In this document: one piece after another, positions 26,201 through 34,022 of the stretch | How positions within the stretch are numbered: position 1 is the first letter of the stretch | How the letters are laid out: every line of letters starts with the position of its first letter | DNA from: an uncultured Planctomycetaceae bacterium | GTDB taxonomy: Bacteria; Planctomycetota; Planctomycetia; Pirellulales; Thermoguttaceae | Direction of reading: 5' to 3' | DNA: 64,000 nucleotides | Assembly: GCA_946408825.1 (NCBI GenBank) | Contig: CAMJTU010000002.1 | Coordinates: 154,460 to 218,459, forward strand | Notes under the pieces: generated by a model | What the model saw: the letters and a program-made list of their open reading frames with translations, nothing else | The model's database searches: none | What the model was told of the DNA's origin: nothing | Made by a program: the position numbers and the translations under genes

Positions 26201-28531
26201 TCCGCAAACGCCGGCTCCGCGAATTCCACGATCAATTTTGGCGCGCTTGGCGCTCTCGACGTCGCCGAATCGACGACGGTCGGAACGCTGAATTTCGACA
26301 ACAACCTCGCGATTAACGTCGCGAGCGGCAAGACGCTTTCGCTCAATAATCTGTCGAGCGCCGTGATGTGGCTCGACGATTCCGTTCTGACGATCGACGG
26401 CGGCGGAACCGTCAAGCTCGGCGACGGCGCGGGGAAGGCTTACTACGGCGAAACGCTCGTGACGAACGGCTCGACGCTGGCGCTCGTCGGCGACGCGACG
26501 GCGGGCACGGAATACGGCGCGGAACGTCGCGCGACGACGTTGACGAACGGCGGAACGCTCCTTATGGATTACACGGGACAAGGGCCCGACGGAACATGGA
26601 CTTCGCTTTGGGGGTCCGATATCAACGTCGACGGCGACGGCGCTATCGTCGTCAAGGACGCGCTCAAACGTCAGACGAACGAGAACGGCGGCAGTTCTTT
26701 CTTCGCCGGAACGGTCAACATGGACGAAAAGATCTCGTTCCTCAACGAAGACCGAAACGAGCTGACTTTCAACGTCGACAACTCGTATGCGACCGTCCGG
26801 TTGCACAGCTTGATCGAAGGACGCGGCGACCTTGTTAAGACTGGCGCCGGAACGCTGATTCTCGACGGAACGGGCGAATTTGGATCTGCGTCGGTCCAAT
26901 CGGGGATTCTCCAGTTGGGAACGGGACCCGCCGCGACGAACGATCAACTTGCGTTTGCCGACGTCACGATCAACGGCGGAACGCTCGCGGGCTGGACAGA
27001 TTCGCTTGGATCCGTCAATCTCCAGTCTGGCGTCCTAAATATGCTCAAAACGGGAACGGTTACGTTAAACGATTCCGAATCGGCGCTGACCATGGACGGC
27101 GGCACGGTTTACGTCAACGTTCTCGACGTGGATAATTACACGAACTTCCAGACGGCGGACGAAAACGCGACGGTCGCGATCAACGGCGGCGCGTTCTACG
27201 TCGACACGTCTGCGAGCGAATCAGAACTTTCCAGCGGCTCGACGTTTACGATCTTGTCGACGGGCGAAGGAAATCTGATCGCGGACAAGTCGAATATCCT
27301 GATCTACGACGATATTTCCGGCAAACGCTTTGTCGTCGATCCCGATTCGCTCGACGCCGGGAAATTGACCTTCCTTCTCAGCGATTCGCGTTTCAGCGAC
27401 GCGGCGACTTCGCCGAACGAGAAGGCGGTCGGCGAATACCTCGACAGCTGGCTTGACTCTGGAGAGATCGACGCGGATACGAACGACGTGCTTAACGAAC
27501 TTGAGACCGTCGTCGCGAGCGATCCTCACGCGCTGAATCAACTCTCCGGCGAACTTCGGTTCTCCACGTTCAAAGCGCAGGTTCACGCTCACAACCTGAT
27601 CCGTCAGACGCTGACGCAGAATATTCTTCCGGATTCGACGGCGGGAGTCTCTCTCTCCGCGATTCGCGGTCAGGCGTACGACGACGCGACCGACGGACTT
27701 ACCGGCTGGGCGACCGCGTTTGGCGCCAGCGGCGAGGCCGACGATCACCGTGGAACGTCGGGATACGACTTCAACCTCCTCGGCGGCATGGTCGGACTTG
27801 AGGTCGGAAGCACGGCGACGAATCAATTCGGTTTCTTCTTTGCCTACGACAACTTGCAGCTCGACGCGAAGTCCGCGCTCGGCAAGGTTAAGCTCAACGA
27901 AGAACAGTTCGGGACGTATCTGCGATTCTCCGACGCCTACGGGTATACGTTTGCGACGGGTACGATCGGAATTTCCGATTACGACCTCTCCAGAGCGATT
28001 CGTCTGCCCAACTACACGCCGCTGAAGTATAACGGATCGACCGACGGTTGGTCTGGCGGAGCGTACATTGAGCGCGGCTTCACGTTTACGCTACCCGGCT
28101 CCGATCTTCAGCCTTACGGCGGTTTGCAGTACACGCACCTGCATGCGGATAAATTTTCCGAGGGCGGTTCCCTTCGTACTCTTGGAATTAAATCGTCCGA
28201 CGCGGAATACAACAGCTTAGAGGGCGTCCTTGGCGTTCGATGGCTCAAATCGACGCTCGTCGGAGCGAGACAATTCGACTTCAACGCGTACGGCAACTGG
28301 ACGCACGAATTCCTCGATTCAGCGCCTGACGGCTATATCGCGCTTGCGGGCCGCCCCGACGGCACGATCCACGTCGTCGGCAACAGCGTGGGACGCGATT
28401 GGATCTACGCGGGTCTTGGCGGCAAGCTGCATGTGAACGACGTCTTCAGCGTCTATGGCGGCGCCGACGTTCAGGTCAACAAGTACACGACTTACGTCAA
28501 CGGTCACGCCGGCATGTCCTATACGTGGTGA
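23225..28531 (+). CDS. Type V autotransporter with Gly-rich and beta-strand-repeat passenger
   Basis: This 1768-residue protein starts at ATG 23225 with a strong Shine-Dalgarno and a signal peptide of about 32 residues ending VFGAE. Residues ~135-400 are a Gly-rich beta-helix region (runs such as GGDGGFGGGGGAGG). Residues ~400-1430 contain autotransporter-associated beta-strand repeats, for example GVTKTGEGTLYLNATDSSYA, LLKQGSGTLTLSGDS and DLVKTGAGTLILDGTGEF. The last ~280 residues form the outer-membrane barrel: alternating strands from GLTGWATAFGASGEADD to a terminal aromatic GMSYTW, the usual signal for BAM-dependent insertion. It is probably a surface adhesin or matrix protein. No protease or lipase motif was seen in the passenger. 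A strong terminator follows. Such proteins imply a working outer membrane and BAM machinery. Confidence 0.88.
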   Translation: MSFSKKLTKKSKKWRGALICLTLFGVAPTVFGAETRDVSNYDELRSAISEFNANTGEDFKIFLKNDIPLQGILPSITGNRDLVGVDSGSLEIVGDGHALDGRNAYRGLFVDMLEAGGTVTVSDVVFANCHAAGGDGGDGAAGAGGGMGAGAALYAYSGDVVLKNVTAANSSVKGGDGGSVMQDSASFAGGGGVGGNGGNGVVYETGAADGGGIFTDGANSTTSRVAGDGGVTSETEPSSFGHYVDKTTPVGGDSLSGGGGGGSIALGGDGGFGGGGGAGGTFGGDGGFGGGGAGGADELSAGLGGFGGGNGGYVETVTSEQFSDTQGGGTGGGGAALGAAIFVGEDAIVTVSVDKDGSNGIYGGSLTAGVGGGGTAQDGEAIGKGLFLLNDLTIEVAEGGEYYVSDSIGGYAGSANAVADSDGNYENMSGVTKTGEGTLYLNATDSSYAGDTTVKGGKLVATQQGAISSHSALNLDGGSVELRANQSIKGLSGGEDGLVDLKGSTLAITGDDDSNYAGVVTGDGLLLKQGSGTLTLSGDSRLVGSEGVFNTEIQSGTIRVENDGAFGGGKVFYTRTDRNDQTSAIEFGSNVDLANDVVLSGNSVPMILTGTSATLSGQVSTRNSSASTVELRLDSGSTLTVANTGVTKDSEGVATVGKTNNVNAYTLVSGNLAAKVSSFAESSGDEDARYWYSSIGNATITNKGESTLSFFLDTDDLDEGLKFANNLIIESGGLTIGQTLVDGDVTQVNKILYSGNTSGDGVWVVDIGDGATIYTTGSLGHAETLIRSGTLNVAESADPNVDLGKLSAEGGIIEVGTKDVVVNNDGDSETFDGTIRADGEGTTFYKYGTGAYTLNLTNDSNVKSIQIVEGTLSLGENHYDGGLYLNNDFEMELWSAGRFLLSTTDGATLKLNNFVAATPGSVLEIGEKDELVLTSQNSSTTIAANLAGSGWLFLENVTDEEGNVDPWVLRGNNSDWSGNVALFDNNARLKLASANAGSANSTINFGALGALDVAESTTVGTLNFDNNLAINVASGKTLSLNNLSSAVMWLDDSVLTIDGGGTVKLGDGAGKAYYGETLVTNGSTLALVGDATAGTEYGAERRATTLTNGGTLLMDYTGQGPDGTWTSLWGSDINVDGDGAIVVKDALKRQTNENGGSSFFAGTVNMDEKISFLNEDRNELTFNVDNSYATVRLHSLIEGRGDLVKTGAGTLILDGTGEFGSASVQSGILQLGTGPAATNDQLAFADVTINGGTLAGWTDSLGSVNLQSGVLNMLKTGTVTLNDSESALTMDGGTVYVNVLDVDNYTNFQTADENATVAINGGAFYVDTSASESELSSGSTFTILSTGEGNLIADKSNILIYDDISGKRFVVDPDSLDAGKLTFLLSDSRFSDAATSPNEKAVGEYLDSWLDSGEIDADTNDVLNELETVVASDPHALNQLSGELRFSTFKAQVHAHNLIRQTLTQNILPDSTAGVSLSAIRGQAYDDATDGLTGWATAFGASGEADDHRGTSGYDFNLLGGMVGLEVGSTATNQFGFFFAYDNLQLDAKSALGKVKLNEEQFGTYLRFSDAYGYTFATGTIGISDYDLSRAIRLPNYTPLKYNGSTDGWSGGAYIERGFTFTLPGSDLQPYGGLQYTHLHADKFSEGGSLRTLGIKSSDAEYNSLEGVLGVRWLKSTLVGARQFDFNAYGNWTHEFLDSAPDGYIALAGRPDGTIHVVGNSVGRDWIYAGLGGKLHVNDVFSVYGGADVQVNKYTTYVNGHAGMSYTW

Positions 28532-28581
28532 TCCTCGGCGCGGAGAAACGCGTCAGCTTAAAAGATTCAACGGCTAGTCGA

Positions 28582-28622
28582 CGAGCCAGAGTCCCCGCGG
28601 GGGAGTCTGGCTCGTTTCTTTT
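28582..28622 (+). terminator. Intrinsic terminator of the autotransporter gene
   Basis: CGAGCCAGA (28582-28590) pairs with TCTGGCTCG (28606-28614). After one G-G mismatch the stem continues with TCCCC/GGGGA around a GCG loop. TTTCTTTT follows. Confidence 0.9.
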
Positions 28623-28669
28623 CGGGAGGCGTGGACGTCGTTCTTTTAGAAAAAATGAAAAATACCCCG

Positions 28670-28697
28670 TTGACGGTTTTTAAACGGACGTTAGAAT
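28670..28697 (+). promoter_or_regulatory. Promoter of the tRNA-Ala/tRNA-Val unit
   Basis: TTGACG (28670-28675), 16 nt, TAGAAT (28692-28697). Transcription would begin near 28704, about 43 nt before the mature 5' end of tRNA-Ala. Confidence 0.65.
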
Positions 28698-28746
28698 GAA
28701 CGCGTTCTTGTTGAGGCTTGCGGGTTTCGCTCAAGGACGTTCCTTC

Positions 28747-28819
28747 GGGGAGTTAGCTCAGTTGGGAGAGCGCGACGTTCGCAATGTCGAGGTCGAGGGT
28801 TCGACTCCCTTACTCTCCA
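28747..28819 (+). tRNA. tRNA-Ala (anticodon CGC)
   Basis: All arms fold: acceptor 28747-28753 with 28812-28818, D stem GCTC/GAGC, anticodon stem 28773-28777 with 28785-28789 and T arm 28795-28811 with loop TTCGACT. The anticodon loop TTCGCAA gives CGC, reading GCG. The acceptor has the G3-U70 wobble pair that specifies alanine, an independent confirmation. CCA is not encoded; ACT follows. Confidence 0.95.
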
Positions 28820-28822
28820 CTG

Positions 28823-28854
28823 AATACCGGTTTTTGCGAACCGGTATTTTTTTT
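28823..28854 (+). terminator. Intrinsic terminator between the two tRNA genes
   Basis: AATACCGGTT (28823-28832) pairs perfectly with AACCGGTATT (28839-28848), closing a 6-nt loop, and is followed by eight T residues. It begins four bases after tRNA-Ala and ends six bases before tRNA-Val. Confidence 0.9.
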
Positions 28855-28860
28855 AATCCC

Positions 28861-28934
28861 GGGCGACTAGCTCAGTTGGTTAGAGCGCCGCTTTCACACG
28901 GCGGAGGTCAACAGTTCGAGTCTGTTGCCGCCCA
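28861..28934 (+). tRNA. tRNA-Val (anticodon CAC)
   Basis: The cloverleaf is clear: D stem GCTC/GAGC, anticodon stem CCGCT/GGCGG, loop TTCACAC with anticodon CAC (reads GUG), and T arm AACAG/CTGTT with loop TTCGAGT. The acceptor pairs GGGCGAC with GCCGCCC leave an A6-C67 mismatch (28866 and 28928). CCA is not encoded. The identity is therefore good, but the mismatch is unusual. Confidence 0.92.
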
Positions 28935-29420
28935 TTCGACGCGACTCCGTGTCGTTAAGAGTTAAGAGACTGTCCTTTGTCGCAGTCGACTAGCGTAAAC
29001 TCCGGTTCTTTGCTCTCGGGCGAGAATTCGGAGTTTCTTCATTTCTTGAAAACTCCACCTCAAAAAGGCGCGGATTCTGTCGGAGATCTTGGACGAAATC
29101 GCCTATAACTGATTGTTGACGTCGTTTGCTTTCCTCAAGAAATCCTAGCGTTTTCTACTGCTTTTTTCAGCGCCGCGCTCCGTCGCGTCGCGCTTTTTCG
29201 CGACGAGGTTGATGACGGCAGAACATAGAATTGGAATAATGGTTTACATAAGGTTTTTCTCTTAGGAACAGCGGCGACGCCCTTCTTTCGCGCCGTCGAG
29301 CCAAAGGGAAAAACTCGTCAAATTGGCGGAAACAGAACGATCGCGCGACGCTTTTCCGCTACAATCGGTCGTTTAACAAACGATAGTTTTCCATTTGATT
29401 TAGATCTACGGAAGACGCCC
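28935..29420 (+). other. Non-coding region after the tRNAs, with a terminator-like stem
   Basis: AAACTCCG (28997-29004) pairs perfectly with CGGAGTTT (29029-29036), and TCTTCATTTCTT follows, so this is probably the terminator for tRNA-Val. The remainder up to the ATG at 29421 shows no gene. A TACAAT at 29360 could be a -10 box but has no clear -35. Confidence 0.5.
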
Positions 29421-30311
29421 ATGGTTAACGTCAATCCGAAATATAGAGTTTTTTTCATATCCGCTTTAGTTTCAGTCGCGGCGTCGTTATTTTGCGTCGC
29501 GTCATGCGCGTTCGGGCAGGATTCGTCTTCTCTTTCGAAATGGTCTGAATCGAGTTCTCGCAAGGCGGGAACGCGTCAGACGCTTGAGATTGGCGACGTC
29601 GCGTACGGGTTCTGCTGGATACCCGCCGGAGAGTTCGACATGGGGTCGCCGGAATCGGAAAAAGGTCGTGGCGGCGACGAGACGCTTCATCATGTCAAGT
29701 TGACGAAGGGCTTCTGGATGTTGGAGACGGAGGTCACTCAGGCGCTTTATTGGGAGATTATGGAGTCCGCCCCGAGTTATTTCAAGGAGACAGACGATAT
29801 TTCCGATCTTCCCGTTGAGAACGTCTCGTGGGACGACGCGACGAGATTCTGCGACAAATTGACGGAGCGTCTCCCGAAGGGGCTGAAGGCGTCTTTGCCG
29901 ACGGAGGCGCAGTGGGAATATGCGTGTCGAGCCGGCACGACGACGCCTTTTTCTTTTGGGAGCGACTTGAACGGCGACAGGGCGAACTGCGACGGGAATT
30001 TCCCCTATGGAACGTCGACACAAGGAAAGTCTCTCGGAAAAACAAGTTCCGTGAAGAGCTATGAGCCGAACGCATGGGGGCTCTACGATATGCACGGCAA
30101 CGTTTGGGAATGGACGTCCGACTCCTATGGCGCTTATCCTTCGGGAACGGTTGTCGATCCGACGGGGCCCGATACCGCTTCGGACCGCGTGATTCGCGGC
30201 GCGTGCTGGGGCGACGACGCGTGGAACTGTCGCTCCGCGTATCGGTTAGGGATTTCCGCCGTCGCCCGGATCGGCAACCTTGGGTTTCGCTGTTTGCTGA
30301 GTTGCGACTAG
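29421..30311 (+). CDS. Secreted FGE/SUMF1-domain protein
   Basis: This 296-residue exported protein has a signal peptide (about 1-32, ending ASCAFGQ). It is followed by one formylglycine-generating-enzyme-like (SUMF1, C-type-lectin-related) domain: FCWIPAGEFDMGSPES, LPTEAQWEYACRAGTTTPF, WGLYDMHGNVWEWTSDSYG and the closing RVIRGACWGDDAWNCRSAYR with NLGFRCLL. Authentic FGEs need two active-site cysteines with a conserved spacing near the C-terminus. Here only WNCRSAYR is in place, and the usual RGGSW is RGACW, so catalysis of Cys to formylglycine is doubtful. No sulfatase gene is in the window. The same fold serves as the variable protein of diversity-generating retroelements, but no reverse transcriptase or template repeat is visible. 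A large inverted repeat starts 25 nt behind the stop. Confidence 0.82.
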   Translation: MVNVNPKYRVFFISALVSVAASLFCVASCAFGQDSSSLSKWSESSSRKAGTRQTLEIGDVAYGFCWIPAGEFDMGSPESEKGRGGDETLHHVKLTKGFWMLETEVTQALYWEIMESAPSYFKETDDISDLPVENVSWDDATRFCDKLTERLPKGLKASLPTEAQWEYACRAGTTTPFSFGSDLNGDRANCDGNFPYGTSTQGKSLGKTSSVKSYEPNAWGLYDMHGNVWEWTSDSYGAYPSGTVVDPTGPDTASDRVIRGACWGDDAWNCRSAYRLGISAVARIGNLGFRCLLSCD

Positions 30312-30335
30312 TCCTGTAAGGCAGGCTAGCAGGGA

Positions 30336-30419
30336 GTCGATCAGAGCTCGCGTAGAACGTAGGCCGTCGGCGCGGGACGCGTCGATAGCGCGCCGTAGCG
30401 AACGCGAGATCTGATCGAC
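30336..30419. repeat. 84-nt inverted repeat with nested stem
   Basis: The 17-base arm 30336-30352 (GTCGATCAGAGCTCGCG) pairs with 30403-30419, with one mismatch. Inside it, CGGCGCG (30368-30374) pairs perfectly with CGCGCCG (30389-30395). There is no T tract on either side, so it does not look like a simple terminator. It lies just behind the SUMF1 gene. The surrounding 30312-30812 region has no convincing gene. Confidence 0.7.
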
Positions 30420-30745
30420 GGTTAACACGCTAAGCAAGACGACGCTTAAGACGGCGGGGAACAGACTCTTCACGAGGACTCAAGATCGCTCCTAATCGAC
30501 TCTATAATATGCGGACGCGATTAGATCTAGGTTCGTTTTAAGACAGACCGACGGCGCTTGGATGTTCCAGAACCGCGTGAATAACGTCTGGATTCGAGGC
30601 GCCGGCGCGTTTTACTTTCGTTTTGCGTTTTGCGGGGAGAATCTATTCTGACGCTTGCCGTCGCCTTGATCTTCACGTCGTTTGACTTGCGACCGTCTCT
30701 CGTAGAATCGACCGTCTTGTCGAGAAAATCTCAGACGGCGTATAA

Positions 30746-30787
30746 AAACAGCCTGAAACCGACGCTAACCGCAGTTTCAGGCTGTTT
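30746..30787. terminator. Bidirectional terminator after topA
   Basis: AAACAGCCTGAAAC (30746-30759) pairs perfectly with GTTTCAGGCTGTTT (30774-30787), a 14-bp stem with a 14-nt loop. It lies 26 nt beyond the topA stop on the minus strand and has A/T-rich flanks on both sides. Confidence 0.85.
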
Positions 30788-30812
30788 CTTTACGCTTTTT
30801 TTCGCCGTTTGC

Positions 30813-33614
30813 TCAGAAGGGCGGTTCGGCGCCGGACTTCGACGCTTTTTTCGCGGTCTTCTTAGCGGTCGTCGCTTTCTTAGTCGTTTTCTTGGCGGCG
30901 GCTGACTTTTTAACGGTCGCCGTTTTCTTAACGGTCGCTTTCTTGGTCGTTTTCCTTCGCGTCGTTCCGCCGCGAGCGGCGCGGGCGGCGAGGAGTTCCA
31001 GCGCTCGTTCCGCCGTCAGTTCCTCGGGCGCAAGGTCGCGCGGGAGAGACGCGTTTGTCGCGCCGTCTGTCACGTAGGGACCGTAACGACCGTCAAGGAG
31101 TTTAATCTCTTGTTCCGTAACGGGCGAGACGCCGAACGTCTTGAGCGGCTCGGTCTTTTTCGCCGCCGCCCGTCCGCGCGTCTTCTCTTGCGCCAGCAGT
31201 TCGAGCGCCTGTTCCAACGTGATTGAAAGGGGCGAGAGACCGGCGGGGATCGACCGCGTGTCCGTTCCGCGCTTGACGTACGGTCCGAAGCGACCGTTGC
31301 TCGCGACGACCGGCTGACTCGTTCCGGGATCGACGCCGAGCGTCTTCGGGAGACTGAGAAGCTGGACCGCCACGTCGTACGTGACGTCGTTTTCGGACAT
31401 GCCTTTGAGGAGAGACGCGTATCTCGGCTTCCCGCCGTCTTCGCCGTCGCCGAGCTGCACGTACCAGCCGAATCGTCCGTTCTTCAGATAGATCGGCTCG
31501 CCCGTCTCCGGGAAGGTTCCGATCGGCGTGTTCGCGTTCTGGTTCGCGTGGAGAATTTCGAGCGCCTTTTCGAGCGTCGTTTCGTCCGGAGGTAGATCGT
31601 CGGAGATCGGCGCCGTGACCCCGTCCTGCTCGAGGTACGCGCCGTAGCGACCGACTCGGACGTAGACGGGCGCGCCTTCCTTGCCGCTAGCGTCGACGGG
31701 CGTCCCGACGAGGAACTGACAGATCGCGCGGGCGTCGATTTCATCGAGCTTCGCGTCGATCTGACGTTTGAGGCCGGCCTCAAACGTCGCGGGGAAGGGG
31801 AATTCGGCGTCGCCGCCTTTTCCCGCGTGGTCTTCCGTCTCGCCGAAATAGAACGCTTTCAGATAGGAAACCTCGTCGCGCTTGCCGTTGCTGATTTCGT
31901 CGAGCGCGTTTTCCATATCGGCGGTGAAGCTGTAGTCGACGAGTTCGGGAAAATGTGTTTCGAGGAGATGACAGACGGCGAACGCAATCCATGTCGGAAC
32001 GAGCGCGCCGTTCTTCTTGAAGACGTAGCTGCGGTTCTGGATGACCTCGATGATCGACGCGTAGGTGCTTGGACGGCCGATTCCCAAATCTTCGAGCGTT
32101 TTCGTGAGGGACGCTTCCGTGTATCGCGCGGCGGGCTGGGTCGTATGACCTTGCGGCGTAAGGGCGAGGATGTCGAGACGGTCGCCCTTCTGAACGTCGG
32201 GCAGATATCGTTCCTGATCGGCGAGTTCGGCGTCGGGATCGTCTTTTCCTTCGACGTAAGCGCGGAGATATCCGGGAAATTCAATCGTTTTGCCGCCGAC
32301 CTTGAAGAACGCGTTGTCGACCGCGACGACGACGGTCTTCTTCTTGCCGCGAGCGTTCGTCATCTGAGACGCGATCGTTCGCTTCCAGATCATGTCGTAG
32401 AGTCGGTATTCGTCGTTCGAGAGTTGCGCGCGGAGTTCGTCGGGGAGCGGGAAACGGCTTCCGGCAGGACGAATCGCTTCGTGCGCTTCCTGCGCGTTCT
32501 TGACCTTATTGACGTAGAAGTTCGGCTTCTCAGGGAGATATTCCGCCCCGTAATGCGTTTTGATCAGTTCGCGCGCTGCATTAATCGCTTCTTGAGAGAG
32601 AACCGTCGAGTCGGTACGCATGTAGGTGATGTACCCGTTCTCGTAAAGACTCTGCGCGACGCTCATCGTCTTCTTCGCCGTGAAGCCGAGCTTACGGTTT
32701 GCCTCTTGCTGGAGCATGCTCGTGGTGAACGGCGCGCCGGGATGCGTCGTATGCGGCTTTTCTTCAACCGACTCCACGACGGCGTTAAACTGCTTGAGGC
32801 GCGACACGAGCTCGCCGGCAGATTTTTCGTCCAGTAGCGCGAATTTCGCCGGATTCTTTAACTTTCCGGTCGTCGACTCGAAGTTCTTCCCGTCGGGAAT
32901 CGCCTTGTCGCCAATCTTCTCGAGGGGCGCTTGGAATCCTTTAGACGTGCCGACGGGCGCGAACTCGCCGAGAACGTCCCAATATTCGGCGCTTTGGAAG
33001 GAGATTCTTTCACGTTCACGTTCGACGACGAGCCGCATCGCGACGCTTTGAACGCGTCCCGCCGAAAGATTGCTCTTAATTTTGCGCCAGAGGATCGGCG
33101 ACGTTTCGTACCCATAGAGACGGTCGAGAATACGCCGCGCCTCTTGGGCGTGGACGAGATTTAAGTTGATATCGCGGGTATTTCCGAGCGCTTTGAGAAT
33201 CGCGTCTTTCGTGATTTCGTGGAAAACTAGGCGCTGATAGGGGACGTTCGGATTGAGCGTTTCCGCGAGGTGCCAGCTGATAGCTTCTCCCTCGCGGTCC
33301 TCATCCGTCGCGAGATAGAGGGTCGAGGCGTTTTTGAGGAGCGACTTGAGCTTTGAGACTTGTTTCTTTTTATCGTCTGGAACGACATAATAGGGTTCAA
33401 AGTCTTTTTCGACGTTGACGCCGAGATTTGCCCATGATTTTTTACGATCGCCGACGGCGATTTGACTCGCACGCTGGGGCAAATCTCTAATGTGACCGAC
33501 GCTGGCTTCGACTACGTATCCCGGACCGAGGTATTTGCCGATCGTTTTTGCTTTGGCAGGGGATTCGACGATAACTAAAGCGGGACCTGTAGTATTTGCT
33601 TTGCTTTTCGCCAT
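30813..33614 (-). CDS. topA: DNA topoisomerase I with Lys-rich tail
   Basis: Type IA topoisomerase that relaxes negative supercoils. The 933-residue protein has the Toprim domain at the N-terminus (LVIVESPAKAKTIGKYLG, then the metal site ATDEDREGEAISWHL about 102-116). The active-site Tyr is Tyr331 in YITYMRTDS, within the usual 5Y-CAP/gate region. The C-terminus lacks the Cys4 zinc ribbons of E. coli TopA. Instead it carries several Toprim_C_rpt-type repeats (NGRFGWYVQLGD, NGRFGPYVKRGTD, DGRYGPYVTDGA), as in actinobacterial and many planctomycete enzymes. The last ~50 residues are an Ala/Lys/Thr histone-H1-like tail (KKTTKKATTAKK), likely to bind DNA non-specifically. The ATG at 33614 gives the canonical N-terminus. 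Confidence 0.96.
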   Translation of the reverse strand: MAKSKANTTGPALVIVESPAKAKTIGKYLGPGYVVEASVGHIRDLPQRASQIAVGDRKKSWANLGVNVEKDFEPYYVVPDDKKKQVSKLKSLLKNASTLYLATDEDREGEAISWHLAETLNPNVPYQRLVFHEITKDAILKALGNTRDINLNLVHAQEARRILDRLYGYETSPILWRKIKSNLSAGRVQSVAMRLVVERERERISFQSAEYWDVLGEFAPVGTSKGFQAPLEKIGDKAIPDGKNFESTTGKLKNPAKFALLDEKSAGELVSRLKQFNAVVESVEEKPHTTHPGAPFTTSMLQQEANRKLGFTAKKTMSVAQSLYENGYITYMRTDSTVLSQEAINAARELIKTHYGAEYLPEKPNFYVNKVKNAQEAHEAIRPAGSRFPLPDELRAQLSNDEYRLYDMIWKRTIASQMTNARGKKKTVVVAVDNAFFKVGGKTIEFPGYLRAYVEGKDDPDAELADQERYLPDVQKGDRLDILALTPQGHTTQPAARYTEASLTKTLEDLGIGRPSTYASIIEVIQNRSYVFKKNGALVPTWIAFAVCHLLETHFPELVDYSFTADMENALDEISNGKRDEVSYLKAFYFGETEDHAGKGGDAEFPFPATFEAGLKRQIDAKLDEIDARAICQFLVGTPVDASGKEGAPVYVRVGRYGAYLEQDGVTAPISDDLPPDETTLEKALEILHANQNANTPIGTFPETGEPIYLKNGRFGWYVQLGDGEDGGKPRYASLLKGMSENDVTYDVAVQLLSLPKTLGVDPGTSQPVVASNGRFGPYVKRGTDTRSIPAGLSPLSITLEQALELLAQEKTRGRAAAKKTEPLKTFGVSPVTEQEIKLLDGRYGPYVTDGATNASLPRDLAPEELTAERALELLAARAARGGTTRRKTTKKATVKKTATVKKSAAAKKTTKKATTAKKTAKKASKSGAEPPF

Positions 33615-34022
33615 TTGTATATACCGACGTTATGATAAGTCAACCTAATATGCGCGGGAACAGGGTTCTGGCGTCGCCTCTTTCCGCGAAACGTGGGCGT
33701 TTTCTTCCTTCAATTATCAGACCGTAAACGCCAGCCGAGTTCGCGAGAAGCTCGCGAATTTGGACGATCTGCGGATAATTTGATAGCGTTGACTATGGAT
33801 TTTGTCAAGAGCCAATTTTTAGATCGCGCTGTATTTTTATCGGTTTACGACGTTTAGGCGTCTGTGACGCGTAGCGAGATTTATGCAAATCACGACGCCT
33901 CCGCGCGAGGTCTCTTTGACATTTTTCTGGATTTCGTTATACTCAAGGCGTCGGGACGGGCGCGACTTCGGCATATACAGAGGTCTACGTCGCGCCGTCG
34001 TTCCCTTTTAGCGGAGGAAGCA
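33615..34022 (+). other. Divergent intergenic region between topA and rpe
   Basis: The 408 bp contain the rpe promoter (33916-33943). No gene is visible; a frame opening at 33864 is merely the 5' extension of rpe and begins before that promoter. Confidence 0.5.
33916..33943 (+). promoter_or_regulatory. Promoter of the rpe-accD(-rsgA) operon
   Basis: Consensus TTGACA (33916-33921), 16 nt, TATACT (33938-33943). The start would be near 33950, about 73 nt before the GTG of rpe. This is the best -35/-10 pair in the window. Confidence 0.75.

Noticed and set aside
29421..30311. Functional sulfatase-activating enzyme
   Set aside because: The paired active-site cysteines are not both evident and no sulfatase gene is in the window.
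29421..30419. A complete diversity-generating retroelement
   Set aside because: No reverse transcriptase or template repeat is present in the window; only a possible target and hairpin, kept as a finding.
30246..30473. 75-codon minus-strand frame with a signal-like start (GTG 30473)
   Set aside because: Overlaps the end of the SUMF1 gene and the inverted repeat; no family match, so the hydrophobic N-terminus alone is not enough.
33610..33650. TTGACT and TATACA on the minus strand just before topA
   Set aside because: Spacing is good (16 nt), but the -10 would end one base before the ATG, so the start site would fall inside the codon region.
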